A stretch of DNA of 64,000 nt. Source: Burkholderia contaminans (GTDB lineage: Bacteria > Pseudomonadota > Gammaproteobacteria > Burkholderiales > Burkholderiaceae). Below are positions 17,764-26,073 of the stretch, in pieces; the first letter of the stretch is position 1; each line of letters opens with the position of its first letter. The position numbers were made by a program, and so were the translations under genes. Where the stretch lies: NCBI RefSeq assembly GCF_029633825.1, contig NZ_CP090640.1, positions 2,418,001 to 2,482,000 on the forward strand, in the 5' to 3' direction. The notes below the pieces were generated by a model. That model was not told the DNA's origin. It did not search any database and worked only from the letters and a program-made list of their open reading frames with translations.

Positions 17764-17819
17764 TTCGAAGTTCGGGGCGGCCTATGATCTGGCTTTCCAC
17801 TTTCGTATCGGCCCATTTC

Positions 17820-18575
17820 ATGGACTACCTGCTGACGCTTGCCGTTGACCCCGCCGTCTGGGCGGCGCTCCTGACGCTCGTCGTGATGGAAGTCGTGCTC
17901 GGCATCGACAACCTGATCTTCATCTCGATCCTCAGCAACAAGCTGCCCGACGCGCAGCGCGCCCGCACGCAGCGCCTCGGCATCGCGCTCGCGCTGGTGA
18001 TGCGCCTCGCGCTGCTCGGCAGCGTCGCGTGGATCGCGAGCCTCACCGAACCGGTGTTCACGCTGTTCGGCCATGCGTTCTCGTGGCGCGACCTGATCCT
18101 GCTGTCGGGCGGCCTGTTCCTCGTGTGGAAGGCGACCACCGAGATCCATCACCACGTGTCGCGCGACGGTGAGGGCGCGGGCGGTGCCGGCGGTGCGGTC
18201 GGCCTGACGATGTGGGCCGCGATCGGCCAGATCGTGATGCTCGACATCGTGTTCTCGATCGACAGCATCGTGACCGCGATCGGCATGACCGAGCACGTGC
18301 CGATCATGTTCGTCGCGGTGATCGTCGCCGTCGCCGTGATGCTGTTCGCTGCACAGCCGCTCGCACGTTTCATCGACCGCAACCCGACCATCGTGATGCT
18401 CGCGCTGTCGTTCCTGGTCGTGATCGGCATGACGCTGATTGCCGAAGGTTTCGGTTCGCACGTGCCGAAGGGTTACATCTACGCGGCAATGGCGTTCTCG
18501 GCTTTCGTCGAAGGCATGAACATGCTGGCGCGGCGCGCGAAGGCGAAGCGCTCGGCACCGACGGAAGGCCACTGA
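17820..18575 (+). CDS. TerC-family integral membrane protein
   Basis: 251 residues, about seven predicted membrane helices. Family motifs with acidic residues in the membrane are present: [16 protein letters not shown] (residues 21-36) and [20 protein letters not shown], which carry the metal-interacting Asp residues, plus a His-rich cytoplasmic loop ([10 protein letters not shown]). TerC/Alx/YgdQ proteins are linked to tellurite resistance and to manganese efflux. The ATG at 17820 was chosen because it gives the family's usual N-terminus; an ATG at 17784 adds 12 residues and has a better GGGGCGG upstream, so it remains possible. Confidence 0.9.
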   Translation: MDYLLTLAVDPAVWAALLTLVVMEVVLGIDNLIFISILSNKLPDAQRARTQRLGIALALVMRLALLGSVAWIASLTEPVFTLFGHAFSWRDLILLSGGLFLVWKATTEIHHHVSRDGEGAGGAGGAVGLTMWAAIGQIVMLDIVFSIDSIVTAIGMTEHVPIMFVAVIVAVAVMLFAAQPLARFIDRNPTIVMLALSFLVVIGMTLIAEGFGSHVPKGYIYAAMAFSAFVEGMNMLARRAKAKRSAPTEGH

Positions 18576-18678
18576 GCCACCGCGCGTGACTCGGCTGCCG
18601 CTGCGGCGGCCGGCGTCACGCGCGTCATCCGGACTCATCCGGAATCCAGACGAAATTCGCACGGAAAGGAGAAGCGCG

Positions 18679-19014
18679 ATGAAATGCCCTGTCTGCAAGA
18701 CGCCCGACCTGTTGATGGCCGAGCGCCAGTCGATCGAGATCGACTACTGTCCGACCTGCCGCGGCGTGTGGCTCGATCGTGGTGAGCTCGACAAGCTGAT
18801 CGCGCGCGAAACCGGCGATGCGCCAGCGCGTCGCGACGAGCCGCCCGTGCGGCACGATGCGCAAGCACCGCGCGGCCGCGACGGCGGGTGGGGGCGCGAC
18901 GCTCGCTCGCATGACAGCCGTGACCGATACGATGGCCGCTCGCACGACGATCGCTACAAGCACGACGGCCAGCGTCGCAAGAAATCCGTGTTCGACCTGT
19001 TCGACTTCGACTGA
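18679..19014 (+). CDS. Zinc-ribbon (zf-TFIIB type) protein with charged disordered tail
   Basis: 111 residues. Residues 1-42 form a four-cysteine zinc ribbon (CPVC...CPTC with RGVWLDRGELDKL after it), as in the YjdN/zf-TFIIB bacterial family. The rest is a His/Arg/Asp-rich low-complexity tail ending KKSVFDLFDFD. ATG at 18679 follows AAGGAG. It stands alone between TerC and the shared terminator. Function unknown; a metal-binding or protein-interaction adaptor role is a guess. Confidence 0.85.
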   Translation: MKCPVCKTPDLLMAERQSIEIDYCPTCRGVWLDRGELDKLIARETGDAPARRDEPPVRHDAQAPRGRDGGWGRDARSHDSRDRYDGRSHDDRYKHDGQRRKKSVFDLFDFD

Positions 19015-19032
19015 TTGCGCCGCATGTCGCAG

Positions 19033-19069
19033 AAAAGCCCCGCCGGGCGCGTACCCGGCGGGGCTTTTT
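19033..19069. terminator. Bidirectional rho-independent terminator
   Basis: Perfect 11-bp stem GCCCCGCCGGG / CCCGGCGGGGC (19037-19047 and 19054-19064) with AAAA before and TTTTT after, placed between the convergent zinc-ribbon and Hsp20 genes. Confidence 0.9.
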
Positions 19070-19101
19070 CATGCGTGCGGGAGGGTCGCCCGCCCGGGAA
19101 C

Positions 19102-19512
19102 TTACGCGTTGCCGGCCGTCACGTCGATACGGCGCGGCCGGGTTTCCTCGCGGCGCGGAATCGTCAGCGTCAGCACACCGTCGCGCAGGTTCGCGTCGAT
19201 CCTCGACGTGTCGAGATCCGGGCTCAGCACGAAGCTGCGCGCATAGCGCGTCGCGCGGATTTCGGCATGTCGCACGCGCAGGTCGGCCGGCGTGTCGATA
19301 TGCGTGTCGGCTTCGATCGTCAGCGTGTTGTCGTGCACCTTCACGTCGAGATTCTCGCGCGGCACGCCGGGCAGGTCGGCCCGCAGCGTGACGCCGAGAT
19401 GATTCTCGACGATGTCGACAGCCGGCGTGATCGCCGGACGGCGGGCCGCTTCGGCGGCAGCGGGGTGGACGGTGTTCGTCTGACGCTCGGCCAGGGTCGG
19501 GTTCGTATTCAT
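19102..19512 (-). CDS. Hsp20 / alpha-crystallin small heat-shock protein (downstream copy)
   Basis: 136 residues: a short variable N-terminus, an alpha-crystallin domain (about 40-130: VDIVENHLGVTLRADLPGVPRENLDVKV, RYARSFVLSPDLD) and a C-terminal tail with the IPRREE/I-x-V-type anchor. ATP-independent holdase that keeps unfolded protein soluble. ATG at 19512, 16 bp after the stop of the upstream hsp20, so co-transcribed. The pair differ markedly in sequence, as is usual when two sHsps co-assemble. Confidence 0.92.
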   Translation of the reverse strand: MNTNPTLAERQTNTVHPAAAEAARRPAITPAVDIVENHLGVTLRADLPGVPRENLDVKVHDNTLTIEADTHIDTPADLRVRHAEIRATRYARSFVLSPDLDTSRIDANLRDGVLTLTIPRREETRPRRIDVTAGNA

Positions 19513-19528
19513 GTCGGTATCCTGAATA

Positions 19529-19969
19529 TTATTGAACGGTGATCGCACGCGGCTTCGATGCCTCGCGCCGGCCGACGCGAATCAGCAGGCAGCCGTTTTC
19601 GTAGCGGGCGCTGACCTGGTCGGGATCCGCGTCCCGCGGCAGCTCGACGACACGGCGGAATGCGCCGTGGAAGCGTTCCTGCGCATAGGTGCGCAGATCG
19701 TCGCCTTCGCCGCGCGGCGCAGGCTTGCGCTCGCCGCTGATCGTCAGCAGGTCCTTGTCGATCGACACGTCGAAGTCGGCCGCGGCCATGCCGGGGGCGA
19801 ACGCGACGATCTCGATGGCGCCGTCGGTGGCGCCGACGTTGAGTGCGGGAAAGGCGCCGGGCCGTACCGCGCGAATGCCGGCCGGACGATCGCCGAGCAG
19901 GTTGGCCATTTGCCGCTGCACGCGGGCGAATTCGTCGAACAGGTCGCTGCCGAAATGGATACCGCTCAT
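19529..19969 (-). CDS. Hsp20 / alpha-crystallin small heat-shock protein (upstream copy)
   Basis: 146 residues with an excellent AGGAGG Shine-Dalgarno 6 nt before the ATG. N-terminal arm SDLFDEFARVQRQMANLL, alpha-crystallin domain (about 48-140: IEIVAFAPGMAAADFDVSIDKDLLTISGE, YAQERFHGAFRRVVELP) and a short tail ending AITVQ. First gene of the sHsp pair; preceded by a sigma32-like promoter and a 5' hairpin. Confidence 0.93.
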   Translation of the reverse strand: MSGIHFGSDLFDEFARVQRQMANLLGDRPAGIRAVRPGAFPALNVGATDGAIEIVAFAPGMAAADFDVSIDKDLLTISGERKPAPRGEGDDLRTYAQERFHGAFRRVVELPRDADPDQVSARYENGCLLIRVGRREASKPRAITVQ

Positions 19970-20058
19970 GTTGGTCCTCCTGAACAGGGAACGCGGGAGA
20001 CGTGACGGCGCGACGCCTGCGGCGGGCGCGTCGTGGAAGCTCCACTGGGTCGAAACGG

Positions 20059-20086
20059 GGGCAGTGCGTTGCATGTTGCACTGCCC
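20059..20086 (-). other. 5' leader stem-loop of the hsp20 transcript
   Basis: Perfect 9-bp stem GGGCAGTGC / GCACTGCCC around a 10-nt loop, starting about 5 nt after the predicted transcription start and about 90 nt before the ATG. It does not cover the AGGAGG, so it looks like a stabilising 5' hairpin rather than a thermometer of the ROSE type. Confidence 0.5.
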
Positions 20087-20097
20087 GACGACGCGTA

Positions 20098-20125
20098 ATT
20101 AGTGGCAGCCGAGGCGCATTTCAAG
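20098..20125 (-). promoter_or_regulatory. Sigma32-like heat-shock promoter of the hsp20 pair
   Basis: On the minus strand CTTGAAA (20119-20125), a 13-nt spacer and CCACTAAT (20098-20105). The -35 is the full sigma32 consensus; the -10 (consensus CCCCATNT) matches partly. Transcription would begin near 20091. Confidence 0.6.
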
Positions 20126-20216
20126 AGGGAATCCGCAATCTGCGTCAATGCAGGCCCGCGCGATTCGATGCGACAATCGCCGCGATGTTTTTGCAGACCA
20201 ACGACACGGGACAATC

Positions 20217-21134
20217 ATGGACATTCGACGCATCGCGATCGTCGGCGCCGGCGTGATCGGCGCAAGCTGGGCCGCCTTCTATCTGACGCAAGGCTTTGAA
20301 GTCGTCGCGACCGATCCGGCGCCGCAAGCCGACGCGCGGTTGCGCGACGCACTCGCCGCGTTTCTCGGCGACCGGGCGGCCGAACTTTCCGCGCGGCTGT
20401 CGTTCGACGCCGATCTCGTGCGCGCGCTCGACGGCGTCGACTTCGTGCAGGAGAACGGCCCGGAGCGGCTCGACCTGAAGCGCGAGTTGTACCGGCGGAT
20501 GGACGACGTGCTGCCTGCGCACGTGCCGATCGCATCGAGTTCGTCGGGCCTGAAGATGTCGGACATCCAGACCGCGTGCGACAAGCACCCGGAGCGTTGC
20601 CTGATCGCGCATCCGTTCAATCCGCCGCACCTGATTCCGCTCGTCGAGCTGGTCGGCGGCGATGCCACCAGCCAGGACGTGATCTCACGCGTGAAGGATT
20701 TCTACGATGCGCTCGGCAAGCAGACGATCGTCCTCAACAAGGAGATGACCGGCCATGTCGCGAACCGGCTCGCGGCCGCGCTGTTCCGCGAGGTGTATCA
20801 CCTCGTCGGCGAAGGTGTCGTGAGCGTCGCCGATGCGGACAAGGCTGTCGCATGGGGGCCCGGCCTGCGCTGGGGGTTGATGGGGCAGTGCCTGACCTAT
20901 CACCTCGGCGGCGGCGCGGGCGGGATCGCGCACTTTCTCGAACACCTGTCGGGGCCGATCACGAGCTGGTGGGACGATCTCGGCACGCCTTCATTCGACC
21001 CGGAAGTCGATCGCAAGCTGAACGACGCATTGCGCGCGATCCAGGGCGAGCATTCGATGCAGGAACTGGCGGCCGAACGTGACCGCCTGCTCGTCGAGCT
21101 GATCGACGCGCGGCGCCGCAGCTTCCTGCCGTGA
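20217..21134 (+). CDS. NAD-dependent 3-hydroxyacyl-CoA / carnitine dehydrogenase-like enzyme
   Basis: 305 residues. N-terminal Rossmann domain (GAGVIGASWAAFYL, then the Asp in VATDPAP that selects NAD), the catalytic region ENGPERLDLK and HPFNPPHLIPLVELVGG with the active-site His, and an all-helical C-terminal domain. This short form, lacking an enoyl-CoA hydratase part, groups with L-carnitine dehydrogenase and lambda-crystallin-type enzymes. The ATG at 20217 is the family's natural start. Single gene; substrate not decidable. Confidence 0.87.
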   Translation: MDIRRIAIVGAGVIGASWAAFYLTQGFEVVATDPAPQADARLRDALAAFLGDRAAELSARLSFDADLVRALDGVDFVQENGPERLDLKRELYRRMDDVLPAHVPIASSSSGLKMSDIQTACDKHPERCLIAHPFNPPHLIPLVELVGGDATSQDVISRVKDFYDALGKQTIVLNKEMTGHVANRLAAALFREVYHLVGEGVVSVADADKAVAWGPGLRWGLMGQCLTYHLGGGAGGIAHFLEHLSGPITSWWDDLGTPSFDPEVDRKLNDALRAIQGEHSMQELAAERDRLLVELIDARRRSFLP

Positions 21135-21168
21135 TTGCGCGGCGGCGTCGCGTACGGGCTGCGGCCGG

Positions 21169-21450
21169 CTACTGCTGCGCGGCGGTTTGCGGTGCCTGCG
21201 GCGTCTGCGCGAGCCACGCCGGGCTCGCGGCCTGCACCAGTTCGCGGTTGCGCGCGCGGGTCGCGGCGTTCGGCGGGTAGTTGCCGTCGTTCGTCGGCAG
21301 TTCGCCGTCGAGATAGGCCTGCTTGAGTTGTGCAATGACTTCCGCGCGGGTCAGCCCCTGCGCGGGCGCCGCGGCGTCGGACGTCTGGGCAAAGGCGGGG
21401 GACAGCAGCGCGGCGGCGGCGGTCGCGACGGCGAATCGCAAGACTTTCAT
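21169..21450 (-). CDS. DUF4148 small exported protein
   Basis: 93 residues: cleavable signal peptide ending SPAFAQ, then the DUF4148 core LTRAEVIAQLKQAYLDGELPT and a Gln/Ala-rich end. These small periplasmic proteins are abundant in Burkholderiales and have no known role. Convergent with the dehydrogenase, 34 bp away. Confidence 0.85.
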   Translation of the reverse strand: MKVLRFAVATAAAALLSPAFAQTSDAAAPAQGLTRAEVIAQLKQAYLDGELPTNDGNYPPNAATRARNRELVQAASPAWLAQTPQAPQTAAQQ

Positions 21451-21616
21451 GGCGTGCTCCGATCAAGGGACGGGACACCGGATGCGCGCGGCGGCTGGCC
21501 GTGCGTTCCGATGGATCCCATTGTCGCGAGCGGGTGCTGCGCGGACGATGACGCGTTCCGGGCAAAGCTGTCAGGTGCGGGTGTGGGTGCTCTTGCGTAC
21601 GGCGCACCCGCTACGG

Positions 21617-22465
21617 TTACAACTCCGACGCCGCCGCGATCAGCGTGGCTTCGAGTGCGAGCGTCGAACGCGACGCAGCCGCCGGCCGGTCGATCACGTA
21701 TTCGAGTTCGCCGAGTTCGGGCAACCCGGCGTCGAGCCGCGCGAGCCCGGCCGGAATCACGTAGCCGGCGAATGCGCTGACGCCGAGCCCCGCGCTCGCG
21801 GCCGCGCGCAGCACCGCGATGCTGCTGCTCACGACGGCGATCCGGTAAGGGCGGCCGACCGCCTCGAGCGATTCGAGCACACGGCGGCGCGACACGCTCG
21901 GCTCCGGATGCATCGCGAGCGGCAGCACGGCCTCGTGGCCGGTGATCCGCGAATCGGGGCCGGTGCACCAGTACAGCGGTTCGCTGCGGATCACGCGGCC
22001 GCGCCGGCTGCCGGCGACGCGCTTCGCGAACACGAGATCGTGCCGCCCCTCGTCGAGCGCGTCGAACAGGTCGCCCGATAGCCCGGTCGAAATCGCGAGC
22101 TCGACTTCCGGATTGCGCTGCACGAAGCTGGCGAGCGCGGCCGTCAGGTGCGCGGACGCGAAATCCTCCGACATCGCGAGCCGCACCTTGCCCGACAGCG
22201 GCGGCCCGCATACCGACGTGACGGCCTCGTCCATCAGTTCGAGAATGCGCACCGCGTAGCGGAACAGCGCGTCGCCGTGCTGCGACAGGTGCACGTTGCG
22301 CGTGTCGCGCTCGAACAGCGGCCGGTCGAGCAGCTCCTCGAGGCGGCGGATGTGCTGGCTGACGGTCGACTGCGACAGGCTCACGCGCTCGGACGCGGCG
22401 GTGAAGCTGCCGGACTGGGCGACGGCGACGAAGCTGCGCAGCAGCTCGGGCGGTAACGGACGCAT
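21617..22465 (-). CDS. mdcR: LysR-family regulator of malonate utilisation (MdcR-like)
   Basis: 282 residues with the LysR helix-turn-helix (RPLPPELLRSFVAVAQSGSFTAASERVSLSQSTVSQHI) and effector domain. It is divergent from madL and the whole malonate decarboxylase operon, the position of mdcR in other malonate users. ATG at 22465 with GGA 9 nt upstream. The name rests on context as much as on sequence. Confidence 0.85.
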   Translation of the reverse strand: MRPLPPELLRSFVAVAQSGSFTAASERVSLSQSTVSQHIRRLEELLDRPLFERDTRNVHLSQHGDALFRYAVRILELMDEAVTSVCGPPLSGKVRLAMSEDFASAHLTAALASFVQRNPEVELAISTGLSGDLFDALDEGRHDLVFAKRVAGSRRGRVIRSEPLYWCTGPDSRITGHEAVLPLAMHPEPSVSRRRVLESLEAVGRPYRIAVVSSSIAVLRAAASAGLGVSAFAGYVIPAGLARLDAGLPELGELEYVIDRPAAASRSTLALEATLIAAASEL

Positions 22466-22792
22466 TGCTAAATCCACTGAATCGGTTTCGACAACTTCAT
22501 AAATGGCCGGATATTGCGGCGCTAGTATCGGATCACGCCCCGGTGCGGCCCGCAACGGGGCGCACCGGACGCGTAACCCGCGTCGTGCCGGCGGCTGCTT
22601 CATTCAGTCTACGGCATCCGGCGTCCGGCCCGTAACCGCATCATCCCATCGACCCCCGAGAACGCGCTCGCACGACGAGCCGCCGGGCCGCGGCGCACCG
22701 CCGCAGGAGACACGCCCGGCACGGGATCGGCGGGCAAGGTTCGGCTCCTGCTGGCGGCAATGCGCCCGTCACGAAGAGACTGGAGACGACTC
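22466..22792. promoter_or_regulatory. Divergent control region mdcR / malonate operon
   Basis: 327 bp without a gene. It must hold both promoters. A TAGTAT at 22523-22528 could be a -10 for the operon, but its -35 is poor, as expected for a LysR-activated promoter. No clear long inverted repeat was seen. Confidence 0.4.
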
Positions 22793-23188
22793 ATGATCAT
22801 CTACGGAACCGCGCTGCTGGCGTTCTGCCACCTGGCCGGACTGTTTCTCGGCGACCTGCTCGGCAGTGCGATCGGCGTGAAGACCAACGTCGGCGGCGTC
22901 GGCATCGCGATGCTGCTGCTGATCTGCCTGCGCCTGTGGCTGCACCGCCGAGGCTGGCTGCCGAAGGAGACCGAGGCCGGCGTCGGTTTCTGGGGCGCGA
23001 TGTACATCCCCGTCGTGGTCGCGATGGCCGCGAACCAGAACGTCGTCGCCGCGCTGAAGGGCGGCCCGGTTGCGCTGCTGGCCGCAGTCGCCGCGGTCGC
23101 GATCTGCGCATGCTGCATCGCGGTACTGGTGCGCACCGGGCGCGACGACACGGCCTTCGCGGGCGTGCCGCAGTTCGAAGAACAGTAA
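22793..23188 (+). CDS. madL: Malonate transporter subunit MadL
   Basis: 131 residues with four predicted membrane helices (MIIYGTALLAFCHLAGLFLGDLLG..., VGGVGIAMLLLICLRLWL, GFWGAMYIPVVVAMAANQNV). MadL and MadM together form a sodium- or proton-coupled malonate importer. Followed after 11 bp by madM. First gene of the malonate operon. Confidence 0.93.
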   Translation: MIIYGTALLAFCHLAGLFLGDLLGSAIGVKTNVGGVGIAMLLLICLRLWLHRRGWLPKETEAGVGFWGAMYIPVVVAMAANQNVVAALKGGPVALLAAVAAVAICACCIAVLVRTGRDDTAFAGVPQFEEQ

Positions 23189-23199
23189 CGGAGGCCGCC

Positions 23200-23967
23200 A
23201 TGCTGCAGATGCTCGAAAAAACCGTCGCCCACAACGGGCTCGTCGCGTCGTTCGCGCTGGTCGGCCTGATCATGTGGCTGTCGTCGATCGCGTCGCGCAA
23301 GCTCACGTTCGGCCGCGTGCACGGCTCGGCGATTGCGATCGTGATCGGTCTCGTGCTGGCCTATGTCGGCGGCGCATTCACCGGCGGCGAGAAGGGGCTG
23401 GCGGACGTCAAGCTGTTCGCCGGCATCGGCCTGATGGGCGGCGCGATGCTGCGCGATTTCGCGATCGTCGCGACCGCGTTCGAAGTGCAGCCCGCCGAGG
23501 CGCGCAAGGCCGGGCTGATCGGCGTCGTGTCGCTGCTGCTCGGCACCGTGCTGCCGTTCATCGTCGGCGCGTGCATCGCGCGCGCATTCGGCTATACCGA
23601 CGCGGTCAGCATGACGACGATCGGCGCGGGCGCGGTCACCTACATCGTCGGCCCCGTGACGGGCGCGGCGATCGGCGCAAGCTCCGACGTGATCGCGCTC
23701 AGCATCGCAACGGGGCTCGTCAAGGCGATCATCGTGATGGTCGGCACGCCGGTCGCGGCCAACTTCATGGGCTTGAAGACGCCGCGCTCCGCGATGATCT
23801 TCGGCGGCCTGGCCGGCACGGTCAGCGGCGTGAGCGCGGGGCTCGCGGCGACCGACCGCCGGCTCGTGCCGTACGGCGCGCTGGTCGCGACGTTCCATAC
23901 CGGCGTCGGCTGCCTGCTCGGGCCCTCGCTGCTGTTCTTCACGACGCGCGCGCTGGTCGGTGCGTAG
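23200..23967 (+). CDS. madM: Malonate transporter subunit MadM
   Basis: 255 residues, about eight membrane helices, with the family segments GIGLMGGAMLRDFAIVATAFE and TIGAGAVTYIVGPVTGAAIGASSDVIALSIATGLVKAI. The ATG at 23200 follows GGAGG. Works with MadL. A 131-bp gap to mdcA is the only sizeable break in the operon and could hold a second promoter or processing site. Confidence 0.93.
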   Translation: MLQMLEKTVAHNGLVASFALVGLIMWLSSIASRKLTFGRVHGSAIAIVIGLVLAYVGGAFTGGEKGLADVKLFAGIGLMGGAMLRDFAIVATAFEVQPAEARKAGLIGVVSLLLGTVLPFIVGACIARAFGYTDAVSMTTIGAGAVTYIVGPVTGAAIGASSDVIALSIATGLVKAIIVMVGTPVAANFMGLKTPRSAMIFGGLAGTVSGVSAGLAATDRRLVPYGALVATFHTGVGCLLGPSLLFFTTRALVGA

Positions 23968-24098
23968 GGCGATGCGACGCGGCCCGCATGCGGGCCGTAT
24001 CCATCGCGGCGTCCTCTGAGTCGCATTCGTCAACATCATCAATCGGCGGCGGCGCCAGGCTTAGAATGCCGCTGAACCATCGAAGCGGAGAACTGTTC

Positions 24099-25745
24099 AT
24101 GACCGGATGGAATCACGCGCGGCAGGCGCGCGATGCACGCCTCGCGGCCGGCGCGGCTTACGCGCAGGGCAAGCGGGTCGATGCGCGCGACACCGTCGCG
24201 TTGCTCGAAGCGGTACTGCGGCCCGGCGATCGCGTGTGCCTCGAAGGCGACAACCAGAAGCAGGCCGACCTGCTCGCCACCGCGCTCGCCGACGTCGACA
24301 GCGCGAAGATCCACGACCTGCACATGGTGCAGTCGGGCGTCGTGCTGCCCGAGCATCTCGACGTGTTCGAGCGCGGCATCGCGAAGCGTCTCGACTTCGC
24401 GTATTCGGGCCCGCAGTCGCAGCGCATCGCGAAGCTGCTGTTCGGCGGCAAGATCGCGCTCGGCGCGGTGCACACCTATCTCGAGCTGTTCGCACGCTAC
24501 TTCATCGACCTCACGCCGCAGGTCGCGCTGATCGCGGCCGTCAGCGCCGACGCCGACGGCAACCTGTACACCGGCCCGAACACCGAAGACACGCCGACCG
24601 TCGTCGAGGCCACCGCGTTCAAGGACGGCATCGTGATCGCGCAGGTCGACCGGATCGTCGACAAGGTGCCGCGCGTCGACATCCCGGGCGACCGCGTGCA
24701 TTTCGTCGTCGAGGCCGGCCGGCCGTTCTACGTCGAGCCGCTGTTCACGCGCGATCCGGCCGCGATCACCGAAACGCAGATTCTTACCGCGATGCTCGCG
24801 ATCAAGGGCATCTACGAGCCGTACGGCATCAAGCGCCTGAACCACGGGATCGGCTTCAACACGGCCGCGATCGAGCTGCTGCTGCCGACCTACGGCGAGA
24901 AGCTCGGGCTGAAGGGCAAGGTCTGCTCGCACTGGGCGCTCAATCCGCACCCGACGCTGATCCCCGCGATCGAGTCGGGCTGGGTCGAGCAGATCCACTG
25001 CTTCGGCTCGGAAGTCGGGATGGACGACTACATCCGCGCGCGCTCCGACATCTGGTTCACGGGCCCCGACGGGTCGCTGCGCTCGAACCGCGCGTTCTGC
25101 CAGACGGCCGGCCTCTATGCGTGCGACATGTTCATCGGCTCGACGCTGCAGATCGACCTGTCCGGCCATTCGTCGACGGTCACGGCCGAGCGCATCGCCG
25201 GTTTCGGCGGCGCGCCGAACATGGGCAGCGACGCGCGCGGCCGGCGCCATCCGAGCGAGCCGTGGCTGAAGGCCGGCGCGGAAGCCGACCCTGACACGCC
25301 GGCGGCGCTCAGGCGCGGCCGCAAGCTCGTCGTGCAGATCGGCGAGACGTTCGGCGACAAGAACGTGCCGATGTTCGTCGAGAAGCTCGACGCGCTGAAG
25401 CTCGCCGACAAGCTGCAGCTCGACCTCGCGCCGATCATGGTCTACGGCGACGACGTCACGCACATCGTCACCGAGGAAGGGATCGCGAACCTGCTGATGT
25501 GCCGCGACAAGGACGAACGCGAGCATGCGATCCGCGGTGTCGCCGGCTATACGGAGATCGGCCGCGGCCGCGACCGGAAGATGGTCGAACGGCTGCGCGA
25601 GCGCGGCGTGATCCGTCGCCCGGAGGATCTCGGCATCGATCCGCTCGACGCCGATCGCCGCTGGCTCGCCGCGCGTTCGATCAAGGATCTCGTGCACTGG
25701 TCGGGCGGCCTGTATGCGCCGCCGGCCCGGTTCCGCAACTGGTAA
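24099..25745 (+). CDS. mdcA: Malonate decarboxylase alpha subunit (acetyl-ACP:malonate ACP transferase)
   Basis: 548 residues of the CoA-transferase-like fold. MdcA swaps the acetyl group on the carrier protein for malonate, forming malonyl-ACP and acetate. Recognisable segments include CLEGDNQKQADLLA, HDLHMVQSGVVLPEH, FNTAAIELLLPTYGEKLGL, CSHWALNPHPTLIPAIE and HSSTVTAERIAGFGGAPNMG. Length is normal and the frame intact. Next gene mdcC starts 10 bp downstream. Confidence 0.96.
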   Translation: MTGWNHARQARDARLAAGAAYAQGKRVDARDTVALLEAVLRPGDRVCLEGDNQKQADLLATALADVDSAKIHDLHMVQSGVVLPEHLDVFERGIAKRLDFAYSGPQSQRIAKLLFGGKIALGAVHTYLELFARYFIDLTPQVALIAAVSADADGNLYTGPNTEDTPTVVEATAFKDGIVIAQVDRIVDKVPRVDIPGDRVHFVVEAGRPFYVEPLFTRDPAAITETQILTAMLAIKGIYEPYGIKRLNHGIGFNTAAIELLLPTYGEKLGLKGKVCSHWALNPHPTLIPAIESGWVEQIHCFGSEVGMDDYIRARSDIWFTGPDGSLRSNRAFCQTAGLYACDMFIGSTLQIDLSGHSSTVTAERIAGFGGAPNMGSDARGRRHPSEPWLKAGAEADPDTPAALRRGRKLVVQIGETFGDKNVPMFVEKLDALKLADKLQLDLAPIMVYGDDVTHIVTEEGIANLLMCRDKDEREHAIRGVAGYTEIGRGRDRKMVERLRERGVIRRPEDLGIDPLDADRRWLAARSIKDLVHWSGGLYAPPARFRNW

Positions 25746-25755
25746 GGACAACGGC

Positions 25756-26073
25756 ATGGAACAGTTGAACTATCGCTTCACCGCGCGCGAGCGCGCGAAG
25801 GGCGAGCAGGCCGCGGCGCTCGTCGGCGTGGTGGCATCCGGCAATCTCGAAGTGCTCGTCGAGCGCGTGCTGCCGGGCAACGAATGCGAGATCGACATCC
25901 GCACGGCGGCGGTCGGGTTCGGCGCGGTATGGCAGGCCGTCGTCGCGGATTTCGTCGAGCGGCGCACGCCGGGCGGCCTGAAGCTGTCGATCAACGACGG
26001 CGGCGCGCGGCCCGACATGGTGTCGCTGCGGCTCGCGCAGGCGGTGCGGGCGATCGAGGGAGAGGCAGCATGA
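25756..26073 (+). CDS. mdcC: Malonate decarboxylase acyl-carrier protein (delta subunit)
   Basis: 105 residues. The prosthetic group 2'-(5''-triphosphoribosyl)-3'-dephospho-CoA is attached to the serine in VVASGNLEVLVE (Ser28), which matches the known attachment site in the Klebsiella protein. Overlaps mdcD by 4 bp (ATGA). Confidence 0.95.
   Translation: MEQLNYRFTARERAKGEQAAALVGVVASGNLEVLVERVLPGNECEIDIRTAAVGFGAVWQAVVADFVERRTPGGLKLSINDGGARPDMVSLRLAQAVRAIEGEAA

Noticed and set aside
17712..17819. yybP-ykoY manganese riboswitch before terC
   Set aside because: This riboswitch often precedes terC-like genes, but the 108-bp gap is too short after the repeats and shows neither its conserved loops nor a terminator.
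19970..20097. ROSE-type RNA thermometer in the hsp20 leader
   Set aside because: No U(U/C)GCU-type anti-Shine-Dalgarno stretch pairs with the AGGAGG; the only strong hairpin is at the far 5' end.
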